From contig SFIM01000007.1 of the NCBI GenBank assembly GCA_004556155.1, positions 1 to 64,000 of the forward strand: a DNA stretch of 64,000 bases, read 5' to 3'. This document shows positions 8,476-15,531 of the stretch, piece by piece. The stretch comes from Clostridiales bacterium. Its GTDB lineage: Bacteria; Bacillota; Clostridia; Christensenellales; Aristaeellaceae. Numbering within the stretch: the stretch's first letter is position 1; every line of letters starts with the position of its first letter. The position numbers and the translations under genes were made by a program. The notes beneath the pieces are model-generated. The model saw only the letters and a list, made by a program, of their open reading frames with translations. It searched no databases and was not told where the DNA came from.

Positions 8476-8536
8476 CAAACGACGCTTGAAATGGGGTCAA
8501 ATGGCGCTTGCGGGGGCAACTCAAGCGGCGCTTGAG
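8476..8536. promoter_or_regulatory. Three tandem operator-like dyads, CAARYG-N-CGCTTG
   Basis: Dyads centred at 8482 (CAAACG-A-CGCTTG), 8504 (CAAATG-G-CGCTTG) and 8528 (CAAGCG-G-CGCTTG, perfect and extended to CTCAAGCG/CGCTTGAG) are spaced 22 and 24 bases apart, about two helix turns. They sit directly upstream of the promoter of the XRE regulator and are likely its binding sites. Confidence 0.65.
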
Positions 8537-8541
8537 CGATA

Positions 8542-9423
8542 TCAGCGCAGCCGGTAGCCGTCCATTTCCAGCATACGCTGGGCCTCGTCCAGCTGGCGGC
8601 GGTTCAGGGCAATATTGCGGCTTTCGGCGGCCACGCTGTCAAAGATACCGAAGATGATGTTTTCCATTTCACTGCCCTGGGTGTAATCGGTGGGCGCGAC
8701 AAAGTGCACGCGGCCATGGATCAGCATATCGTTGACGGTGGCGTTGCGGCGGCCCTGATACACCGCGATGGCGTGTCCGCCGCGCGAGCCTACCAGCTTC
8801 ATGCACGGCACGTCGGTAGAGCCATCGCCAATGTAGATCATATTGGTAAAGGGCACGCGGCGCATATCGTGGGGGGTGTGCTCGTTGACGCGCTCGTTGT
8901 CCGTCACATCCAGCACGCCCTTGTTGATGCGGTAGATGAACTGGGTTTTGTTGGTATAGTTTACCGCCATGGCAGGCCATACGGGCTCACCGGTATGATC
9001 GTCGTATACGAACTCCGCTGCGTAGATCATCTTAAACTGATTGGCGATGGGCGTGCCCTCGATGATTTCCTTCTGACCGGAGGAGAGCACATAGTGCTCC
9101 ACCTTAAAGCCCAGAGACGCGCCGTAATCGTTGACGCGCTGGAACCAGGTATCCAGGCCGTCGAACAATTCCACATGCGCGCCCTGCTGGGTGAAGGTAT
9201 CGCGCGTGAGGGTCATGCCGCGCTTTTTGGCCTCCTGCAGCATCACATACATGTATGCCAGGATGGGATCCATCCGGTAGCGATTGCCGGCGCTGCGGCA
9301 CAGCGCCCAGAAATCGTCCGATTCCATATTCAGCTCGGGAATGAAGGCGTATTCCTGCATATCGCGCGGGGAAAGCGTATGGTCAAAATCATACATCAGC
9401 GCCAGAATCGGCATTTTTTCCAT
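8542..9423 (-). CDS. HAD superfamily phosphatase (phosphoserine phosphatase-like)
   Basis: A 293-residue haloacid dehalogenase-fold hydrolase. Motif I is YDFDHTLSP (nucleophile Asp about residue 11, acid Asp about residue 13), motif II is the Ser in HYVLSSGQKE, and motif IV is IYIGDGSTDVP, all in the expected order. It should remove phosphate from a small molecule in the cytoplasm; the substrate is unknown. The cap region lies between motifs I and II. A GTG at 9426 and an ATG at 9423 are adjacent, and the ATG has better spacing to GGGAGG. The gene lies upstream of the XRE regulator on the same strand, separated by the operator region, so the two are probably independently transcribed. Confidence 0.82.
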   Translation of the reverse strand: MEKMPILALMYDFDHTLSPRDMQEYAFIPELNMESDDFWALCRSAGNRYRMDPILAYMYVMLQEAKKRGMTLTRDTFTQQGAHVELFDGLDTWFQRVNDYGASLGFKVEHYVLSSGQKEIIEGTPIANQFKMIYAAEFVYDDHTGEPVWPAMAVNYTNKTQFIYRINKGVLDVTDNERVNEHTPHDMRRVPFTNMIYIGDGSTDVPCMKLVGSRGGHAIAVYQGRRNATVNDMLIHGRVHFVAPTDYTQGSEMENIIFGIFDSVAAESRNIALNRRQLDEAQRMLEMDGYRLR

Positions 9424-9548
9424 CACAGCGGCCTCCCGTCTGCATCGATTTATCCAACCATATCATAGCAAATTCAGGCAACGCTGTCAATGTTTTCACG
9501 TGCCTGTGCGCGCCTGCATAGGATAAAGCGAAAGGCGGTGAACCTTTT

Positions 9549-9875
9549 ATGGCCTATTATAACGGCGTACAATCCGTAACCAACGCCACGGTGACGGGCA
9601 ATCCTGGCCGCCGTGCGAGCCAGTGCAATATAGAAATCAGCTACGTCAATGAAAACGGCGGCACGGACAACGTGATTCTGCGGGTCAATGACGCCACGCA
9701 ACTGCGCTCTGCCGACGGCAGGCGCATTGCCTGCTCCAGCTTCGTGGCCGGGCAGCGCGTGGACGCTTCCTTCTCCGCCGCGCGCAGCGATACCGCCCCG
9801 CCGATGGCGCGCGCCTATACCATCACCCGGCAGGGCACGCGCGGCCGGCTGGGCGTGGATATCGACATGGGCTGA
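9549..9875 (+). CDS. Hypothetical protein, 108 residues, beta-rich
   Basis: A small protein without signal peptide or membrane helix, starting MAYYNGVQSV after AAAGGCGGTG. Alternating hydrophobic and polar residues (CNIEISYVNENGGTDNVILRV appears split by turns) suggest a beta sandwich or barrel. It contains many Thr, Ser and Arg residues and ends in LGVDIDMG. It has no operon partner: the HAD gene diverges upstream and a hairpin module follows. I do not recognise a family. Confidence 0.6.
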   Translation: MAYYNGVQSVTNATVTGNPGRRASQCNIEISYVNENGGTDNVILRVNDATQLRSADGRRIACSSFVAGQRVDASFSAARSDTAPPMARAYTITRQGTRGRLGVDIDMG

Positions 9876-9891
9876 CGAGGGGATAATAAAA

Positions 9892-10039
9892 ACTCGCCTG
9901 GGTTACATCTCAGGCGAGTCAGATTGTCCAAAAAGTCTCGCTTAAACTCTTGGGATGCATGAAGGGGCCGCAGCCCCTTCATATGTAATCCGCAGCAGCG
10001 ACATGCGCGTTTCCCTCGCCTGGGTACATCTCAGGCGAG
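9892..10039. repeat. Hairpin module bounded by two copies of one stem-loop
   Basis: Two nearly identical stem-loops, 9892-9919 and 10015-10039, share CTCGCCTGGG and TCTCAGGCGAG. Between them is a third perfect stem with ATGAAGGGGC at 9959-9968 and its complement at 9973-9982. The first copy has a T-run on the minus strand and may terminate the small XRE gene; the second has a weak T-run on the plus strand. No reading frame of note is present. Confidence 0.55.
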
Positions 10040-10072
10040 TTTGCGTATTTGCAAATAAAACGGCTGATGGGA

Positions 10073-10288
10073 TTATTTCAGCGGGCGCGGTTCGTTGGTC
10101 AGCCCGGCGATAAAATCCAGCGAAACGTTATACAGCTCGGCCAGGCGAATCGCCAGGCAAAAGGGGATTTCGCGCTTGCCCTGCTCATAGTTGGTATAGG
10201 TGGTTTTGGGCATATGAAGAATCTCTATCAGCTGATCCTGAGTCAGATCATGATCTTCCCGCAGATCGCGCAGACGCTGATACTTCAT
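10073..10288 (-). CDS. Small XRE-type transcriptional regulator, 71 residues
   Basis: A minimal helix-turn-helix protein: LTQDQLIEILHMPKTTYTNY (residues 15-34) is the DNA-binding core and LYNVSLDFIAGLTNEPRP the usual SinR-like tail. The start at 10288 follows AAAGGAGGTGCGCT. It has no sensor or dimerisation domain beyond the core. It diverges from a consensus promoter that carries two 22-base dyads of identical design, and these are its most likely operators. Regulators of this size often control phage, toxin-antitoxin or small-peptide units, and the divergent transcript here holds only a 9-codon frame. Confidence 0.85.
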   Translation of the reverse strand: MKYQRLRDLREDHDLTQDQLIEILHMPKTTYTNYEQGKREIPFCLAIRLAELYNVSLDFIAGLTNEPRPLK

Positions 10289-10309
10289 AGCGCACCTCCT
10301 TTTTTTACG

Positions 10310-10338
10310 TTGACAAAATACCACAAATGTGGTATTCT
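10310..10338 (+). promoter_or_regulatory. Near-consensus promoter divergent from the small XRE gene
   Basis: TTGACA (10310-10315) and TATTCT (10333-10338) are 17 bases apart. A 22-base dyad (10316-10337) fills the spacer and covers the start of the -10 box, so an occupied operator would block RNA polymerase. Confidence 0.75.
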
Positions 10339-10368
10339 CATATTAAAAATACAACATACGTTGTATTT
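10316..10368. promoter_or_regulatory. Two matching operators for the small XRE regulator
   Basis: Both dyads have a 9-4-9 layout: AAATACCAC-N4-GTGGTATTC at 10316-10337 and AAATACAAC-N4-GTTGTATTT at 10347-10368. Their centres are 31 bases apart, about three helix turns. One lies in the promoter spacer and the other just past the expected transcription start. Confidence 0.7.
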
Positions 10369-10390
10369 AGCGTGAATAAGGAGGGAGACT

Positions 10391-10420
10391 ATGGCGGAAG
10401 AATGCCAGTATTATCATTAA
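10391..10420 (+). CDS. Nine-residue microORF (MAEECQYYH), putative
   Basis: An ATG preceded by AAGGAGGG at an ideal distance opens a frame of only nine codons ending in TAA. It is the only frame after the tightly controlled promoter at 10310. Two perfect long hairpins follow. The strong ribosome binding site argues for translation, either to make a signal-like peptide or to control folding of the RNA behind it. Whether it is a real gene is uncertain. Confidence 0.35.
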   Translation: MAEECQYYH

Positions 10421-10454
10421 AATCTACAGCTACAGGTAAACAGCTTGCATAATG

Positions 10455-10546
10455 AACCGGCTGAGTTTGAGCATGATCGCTTTGACTCAGCCGGTTTATC
10501 AGGTTGCTTCCATAAGACGTATAATACATCTATAAGCAACCTGATA
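10455..10546 (+). other. Two consecutive perfect hairpins after the microORF
   Basis: A 12-bp stem (10455-10466 with 10485-10496) is followed immediately by a 13-bp stem (10497-10509 with 10534-10546). Neither has a long T-run. Together with the microORF they could make a structured small RNA of about 200 bases. Confidence 0.5.
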
Positions 10547-10563
10547 GGCGTAAAATCCTTCTG

Positions 10564-11472
10564 TCAGTCAGCATACAGCATGTGCACCTGCGCAGGGGCA
10601 TACAGCGGGAGTTGGAGGGGAGTGCACTTCAAGAGATTATACTGAATGAACAACAATGTGGCCCGCTCAGATAATCCATATCCTCCGTAATAGTGATATT
10701 TGGATTTGATTTCTGTAAGATCCGGCAGATCAACATGCGCAACGACCGGGTGTTCTTTGTACTGTTTCATTTCGCTTTTATAAAGCGCATATGATCTGAA
10801 AATCTCTTGAATTGGCTTTTCTACATCTCGCGATACAAGTACAGAAGAGTCTTTGGCCATAAAGACCTGCCGGTCGATTACCTCTTTGCACTGGGAAAGG
10901 TCGTCTCCCCACCAGTAATAAGTAACGAAATAAGGTGTATCCCTTGTCATGGTTTCAGGAGCGTAGCGAGAAACTTTAGAAGTACGGATTTCCGTAAAAA
11001 GAAGCAGCGCATATTTTCCTGAAAGCGCTGGGCAATCTTCCTCTTCAGGCAGTTTAACGGCAATTACGTCGCCAACCTGCCACGGCGAATGAATCGTCGG
11101 CAGCGGCCTTAGCCGTTTAGGCTTAGGCAGCGGAGCGTTTAGTTGATCGCGCAGCTTATCCAGCGCCTTGCGGCGGCTAAGGCGCAGTTTCTCCGTTTTC
11201 CACAGGTCTGTCGGAATGGGCTGATCAATCAGCGCCATGGCAATGGCGCGCACATCATCGGATAGCTTTCGGCCGCAGCGCCATTCCGTGGCAGCCAGGG
11301 CAAGCCATGCGTCAGGGTCGTCTTCCGGATGCAGGCGATCCATTTCCATTTCCTTCATCGTCTGCGCTTCAGCCTCTTCCGGGGTATGGCCGTAACAGAG
11401 CATATCTTCATAAGTTCCGCGAACATCGCAGGCAGTATCGCTTGAAAAAATGGCAGGTCCCCATGCGCCCAT
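10564..11472 (-). CDS. DUF4259-like protein, 302 residues
   Basis: The N-terminus MGAWGPAIFSSDTACDVR matches the opening of DUF4259 proteins (MGAWG.G.F..D.A.D), a family of unknown function often seen near toxin or defence loci. The C-terminal two thirds, with HSPWQVGDVIAVKLP and a long beta-rich region, is not part of that family as I know it. No signal peptide is present. The start at 11472 follows AAAGGAGGCC. It is the last gene of a minus-strand run (ABC-F, CotH, deacetylase, AlkD), 13 bases after alkD. Base composition is lower in GC than the neighbours, so it may be a later arrival. Confidence 0.65.
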   Translation of the reverse strand: MGAWGPAIFSSDTACDVRGTYEDMLCYGHTPEEAEAQTMKEMEMDRLHPEDDPDAWLALAATEWRCGRKLSDDVRAIAMALIDQPIPTDLWKTEKLRLSRRKALDKLRDQLNAPLPKPKRLRPLPTIHSPWQVGDVIAVKLPEEEDCPALSGKYALLLFTEIRTSKVSRYAPETMTRDTPYFVTYYWWGDDLSQCKEVIDRQVFMAKDSSVLVSRDVEKPIQEIFRSYALYKSEMKQYKEHPVVAHVDLPDLTEIKSKYHYYGGYGLSERATLLFIQYNLLKCTPLQLPLYAPAQVHMLYAD

Positions 11473-11485
11473 AAGATGGCCTCCT

Positions 11486-12208
11486 TTATGGTTGATGCTG
11501 GTTCTTTTGCGGCGGTTTTACTTTCAAATTGCGCAAATAGGCCTTGTGCGCATCGGAAACGCGATCGCTTTCCAGCGCCTTTTGAATGGCCTTGCTGTGC
11601 GTCCAGGGAGCGAGGGCATGACGCTCCAAATAGGGCAGGGCTGCGTCGTATTGCTTGGCCAAAGCCGTGGCGAAAAACCAGGCGATCATCATGTTGATGT
11701 AGTATTCATCCGAGCGGATTGCGGCCACCCATTGCAGATACTCCGGGTGGAAAGCTGCAGGCTCCAGATAGTAACGCATCAGCATGCCCATGCCGAAGCG
11801 GCAGGTATAGACGTGCGGGCTGGCCATCCAGCGGCGAATGGGCGCAAGCAGCGCGTCGGTGTGCCGGGCGAACACCCTGGGCGACAGCATATCGCAGGTG
11901 GCCCAATTATCTATATAAGGAAGAAAGACTTCCACCGCGGCCAGGCAGGCGTCATAATCGCGCATCAGGCACAGCAGCGCCCCGTGCAGATTGTTTTCAT
12001 CATAGGCTGCATGGGGCAGCGCGGCCAGAAAGGCGGCGGCCTCCGGCGTGCCCGCGGCTTCCTTGGCCAGCGCGCGCAGCTGAGGGGTGCGCACACCCCA
12101 TACCTGCTCAGTCGGCACGGTGGGCATCAGCTTGCACTGAAACAGGCGGTAGGCTGGGTCAGCCAGCGCATGCAGCCGGGAAGACAAATCATTTGACGGC
12201 ATAGGCAT
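11486..12208 (-). CDS. DNA alkylation repair protein, AlkD-like glycosylase
   Basis: A 240-residue all-helical HEAT-like repeat protein. AlkD enzymes remove N3- and N7-alkylated bases from DNA without flipping them out. The matches are VRTPQLRALAKE near residue 40, the central DNWATCDMLSP, and the helical pair around YYINMMIAWFFATAL, which carries the conserved Trp and the acidic residue region of the family. ATGs at 12208 and 12202 are both possible; either overlaps the end of the upstream deacetylase gene by up to 20 bases, so expression is coupled to it. No own ribosome binding site is strong. Confidence 0.8.
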   Translation of the reverse strand: MPMPSNDLSSRLHALADPAYRLFQCKLMPTVPTEQVWGVRTPQLRALAKEAAGTPEAAAFLAALPHAAYDENNLHGALLCLMRDYDACLAAVEVFLPYIDNWATCDMLSPRVFARHTDALLAPIRRWMASPHVYTCRFGMGMLMRYYLEPAAFHPEYLQWVAAIRSDEYYINMMIAWFFATALAKQYDAALPYLERHALAPWTHSKAIQKALESDRVSDAHKAYLRNLKVKPPQKNQHQP

Positions 12209-13511
12209 AGTGATGGTTGGGCTCCAATTCCACATGGTAGTAGGCAAACAGATCCTCCACCGTGACGCAGAGATAGCCATGCTTTTGCAGGTATTCAACG
12301 GTCATGCGGGCGGATTCTGCGGTGTTGTCCTTGATATCGTGCATCAGGATGATTGCGCCGGGACGCACATCCTTTTTGATGGCGGAAAGCACCACGGAGG
12401 GCGTTTTGCCCGTCCAGTCCTTGGTATCTACCGTCCACATGATGATGGGCAGGTTCACCTTGGCGCGCTGAAAAGGCTCGTACAGGCCGTAGGGCGGGCG
12501 CATCATGATGGGCGGCTTGCCTGCGATGGAGGCGATTTTATCGTATACCCGCTGCGAGTAATTGCGGATGCGCTCCGGCGTGGATTTTTCGGTATTGGTG
12601 TGCACATAGTGATGGCTTTGCAGGCTGTGGTTTTCGTCGTTTTCACGCATGGCCACATCCATGTATTCGTCAATGCGGCTGCCCACCAGGAAGAAGGTGC
12701 CCACCGCGCCCGTGTGGCGCAGATTGTTCAGCAGCCGGGCGGTGGGCGTGTAGCTGGGGCCGTCGTCAAAGGTGAGGGCGACCAGCGAATAGGCGCTGTT
12801 GTCGGTCTGTACGCGCGCCTCATCGGTCAGCACACTGGCCAGGGCGGAATAGTAAACCGTCACGCGCATCAGCGTGGGATGGCCGGGATAGAGCGCGCTG
12901 GCCTCGTAGTGCAGCGTCAGCGTGGCAGGCGTAAGCATAAAGGGGGTGTTGAGCAGCCCCTCGCGGGAGGATAGGCGGTTTAGCGTATCCACGTTGGCTT
13001 CTTCATTGGGAAAGTACGCGCTGAGCTGCTCACGCACAGCGGCGCTGAGGATATCCCAAGATTCGGGCGTATCCTGCACCACGTCGGTCAAAACCAACTG
13101 ACGGCCGGTATCCATATCGTAGGCGCGGGCGGTAAAGGGCGAGGATAGCTGCTTGCGCGCGTAGGATTGCCGCGCCAGCACCAGAAAGCTCACCCACTTG
13201 GTGCCCGTAACGCTGTGCACCACATGGATATCCAGGCGGCTGTTGCGCTTGGGATTGTCGCTGCCCTTGAGGGCAGGGGCGTATTGCTCGTCATACGCAT
13301 CCACCAGCGCGTTGATTTCGCTGGCTACGGCCGGGTTGGCGGCGGCAATATGCTCCTTGGAGACGAAGCCGCGCTTGTGGTTGACGAAGCGATCCTCCGT
13401 TTTGTAGGTGACGGAAAAGGCTTCCGGCAGGCCGTCGCCCAGGGCGGGCAGCGCGCAAAAAAGCGTCGTAAGGCTCAGGATAAGGGCGAGGATGCGGCAA
13501 TGCTTGCTCAT
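12189..13511 (-). CDS. Secreted polysaccharide deacetylase (NodB domain, PdaC-like)
   Basis: A 440-residue exported enzyme that should remove acetyl groups from peptidoglycan or another wall polymer. Residues 1-25 form a signal peptide. Residues about 60-220 resemble the DUF3298/DUF4163-type domain that precedes NodB in Bacillus PdaC. The NodB domain begins at LTFDDGPS (Asp249 and Asp250), has a SHHYVH zinc-binding motif, RPPYG, and the closing ILMHD. The start at 13511 follows AGGAGGATCACC. It lies 20 bases after CotH and overlaps alkD, which places it in a wall or spore-coat themed operon. Confidence 0.85.
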   Translation of the reverse strand: MSKHCRILALILSLTTLFCALPALGDGLPEAFSVTYKTEDRFVNHKRGFVSKEHIAAANPAVASEINALVDAYDEQYAPALKGSDNPKRNSRLDIHVVHSVTGTKWVSFLVLARQSYARKQLSSPFTARAYDMDTGRQLVLTDVVQDTPESWDILSAAVREQLSAYFPNEEANVDTLNRLSSREGLLNTPFMLTPATLTLHYEASALYPGHPTLMRVTVYYSALASVLTDEARVQTDNSAYSLVALTFDDGPSYTPTARLLNNLRHTGAVGTFFLVGSRIDEYMDVAMRENDENHSLQSHHYVHTNTEKSTPERIRNYSQRVYDKIASIAGKPPIMMRPPYGLYEPFQRAKVNLPIIMWTVDTKDWTGKTPSVVLSAIKKDVRPGAIILMHDIKDNTAESARMTVEYLQKHGYLCVTVEDLFAYYHVELEPNHHYAYAVK

Positions 13512-13531
13512 GGTGATCCTCCTGTCAGTGG

Positions 13532-15505
13532 TTACTTGACGTTGTACTGGCTCAGCAGCTCCAGCGTGTGGGCAAAGTAGCTTTCCTGCTGCGCGGCGGA
13601 CAGGCCGAAGCGCTTGCTCAGCCAGCCGATCACCCGCTTGGGGCGCATGCGGGCGTAATTCATGGCGGCGTTCACATTGGCCGTCCAATCCTTGATGGTA
13701 AGGCCGGGAAACTTCTTGATGTGCCGCGGCAGCAGCTGACCGATGGTATCGATGTATTTATTGAATACCGGCTCCACCTGCAAGCTGAACAGGAAATTGC
13801 TTTCGATGATTTCAGCCGTGCGGCGCAGAAAATAATCCTTGTATTCAGGCACCTCCAGCAGCGCGGCCAGCACCCAATGGGGAAAGCCCGCTGCCTTGGC
13901 GTTTTTGCCGCGCAGGAAGATATCCACAGGCGACTCGTCAAAGCTCATGCAGCCAGCCTCGATATCATGCAGGAAGAACGTCCACTTGCCGCCGGGGAAG
14001 CGGTACATGCGCACGTTGGTTACATCGTAATTGCCGATGATCATGTTAAAGATTACGTAATTGAACAGGCTGTCCACATCCAGCCGGTCGGTTACGTATT
14101 GCAGGTTGGACGGGTCGTTGAGATCATGGCTTTTTACAAAGTTCATCAGCTCTACCCAGTCCTGATTGCTGCCGTGCAACACGTTGCTGTCCAGCGTGCC
14201 CGTGCGCTCCAGAATATCGCAGGCGCGGATGGCGGCGGGATCGGTTACGCCTGCCCACTGAGCCAGCGAATCCTTGTTGGCCTTTTCGCGCAGGTTGTAG
14301 TGGCCGAAGTACTCGCCGTTCAGATACACTACAATAGGCTGCGCCGCCTGGTAGTACAGCCCCAGCCCTTCGCTGATTTCACCCAGCACCGCATCGCGCA
14401 TGCGGCAGGAGCGGTGATCGGAATTGGTGGAGCGCAGCAGAAGGGAGGAATACTGCGTGTAGGGACGGTTGTCAAAGAATGCGTAATCAAAGGTATTCGA
14501 GCCGAAGGCCTTGCGGGCGAACAGCCCCAGGGATTTTTGCCTGAGCGAGCGGGAGGAATGCGAGGTGACGCGGAAGGTGGCCATCTGGCTGAGCTGCCGC
14601 TGCCCCGAAGCGTCAAAGTATTCGATCTGGATGGGGTATTCCCAATCCTTTTCATAGTTGGGGATATTGCCCGAGCCCTTGACCATCACGCCCGTTTTCT
14701 GGTTGTACAGGTAGGCGTCACCTGTATAGACGCTCATTACAGGCACAATGGACGGATCGTTGATAAAAAATGTGCTGCCTGCCGTGGTGGAGCCAAGCAG
14801 ATCATCCGCAAAGGCGCGGGCGCGGATCACCGTGGTTTTGCTGATGGCGATGGGGCCGGTATAGCGTTTGGAAGCGCGCGTGGGCTCGCTGCCGTCGGTG
14901 GTATAGCGGATTTCCTGCCCGGCAGGCGCGGAGATGGTCACCTGCACAGCCTTTTCATAAAACCCTGCGGCAGTCTCAATCACCGGCTCCTGCGCGCGGG
15001 CGGCATAGCCGTTTTTACCATTGGCCTTGCCGGGCGTGGCGGTTTCCAGATACAGCCAGGTATCGCCGCCTGCGGGCACGCCGTAGGATACGTTGCCAAA
15101 CTGCGCGCCAAATGCCAGCGCCTGGGTGTTGCCCTGCGGGTCGGTCAGGTACAGCTCGTCGCCCTTGGCGGAGATTTTGAAGTCTGTATACAGCGCGCCG
15201 GACTGGCCGTTGGTGACGGGTTCCCCCGCGCAGTACACCACCAGATAGCCGCCCTTGGCGATCTTGGCGGTATCCGGGAAGGCCCAGCGCCGCAGGTTAT
15301 AGGGATCGTTGCTCAGGTACCAGCCTGAAAGGGACACGGCTTTGCCGCCGGTATTGTGCAGCTCCACCCAGTCGTCATGGCGCTGCCCCACAAACGTGGC
15401 GGTAGAGGCCATCACCTCGCTGAATACAACGTCCGCCCGGGCGCAGGCGCACAGCCCCAGCGCCAGCAGCGTCAGGGCAATCAACATCAAAATACGGTTT
15501 TTCAT
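13532..15505 (-). CDS. cotH: CotH kinase family protein with lamin-tail domain
   Basis: A 657-residue exported protein. The signal peptide (residues 1-25) contains Cys residues in LCAC that could form a lipobox. A lamin-tail domain (about 28-150, with DDWVELHNTG) and a chitobiase C-terminal-like Fn3 domain (about 165-245, with IRYTTDGSEPT) come first. The CotH domain (about 290-600) shows NGEYFGHYNLREK and NYDVTNVRMYR, the atypical kinase motifs that bind ATP and metal. CotH kinases phosphorylate spore coat proteins in Bacillus; multi-domain secreted forms of clostridia may act at the cell surface. The gene follows the ABC-F gene by 26 bases. Confidence 0.85.
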   Translation of the reverse strand: MKNRILMLIALTLLALGLCACARADVVFSEVMASTATFVGQRHDDWVELHNTGGKAVSLSGWYLSNDPYNLRRWAFPDTAKIAKGGYLVVYCAGEPVTNGQSGALYTDFKISAKGDELYLTDPQGNTQALAFGAQFGNVSYGVPAGGDTWLYLETATPGKANGKNGYAARAQEPVIETAAGFYEKAVQVTISAPAGQEIRYTTDGSEPTRASKRYTGPIAISKTTVIRARAFADDLLGSTTAGSTFFINDPSIVPVMSVYTGDAYLYNQKTGVMVKGSGNIPNYEKDWEYPIQIEYFDASGQRQLSQMATFRVTSHSSRSLRQKSLGLFARKAFGSNTFDYAFFDNRPYTQYSSLLLRSTNSDHRSCRMRDAVLGEISEGLGLYYQAAQPIVVYLNGEYFGHYNLREKANKDSLAQWAGVTDPAAIRACDILERTGTLDSNVLHGSNQDWVELMNFVKSHDLNDPSNLQYVTDRLDVDSLFNYVIFNMIIGNYDVTNVRMYRFPGGKWTFFLHDIEAGCMSFDESPVDIFLRGKNAKAAGFPHWVLAALLEVPEYKDYFLRRTAEIIESNFLFSLQVEPVFNKYIDTIGQLLPRHIKKFPGLTIKDWTANVNAAMNYARMRPKRVIGWLSKRFGLSAAQQESYFAHTLELLSQYNVK

Positions 15506-15531
15506 GGCATTTTTCCTTTGCGGAGGCAGGA

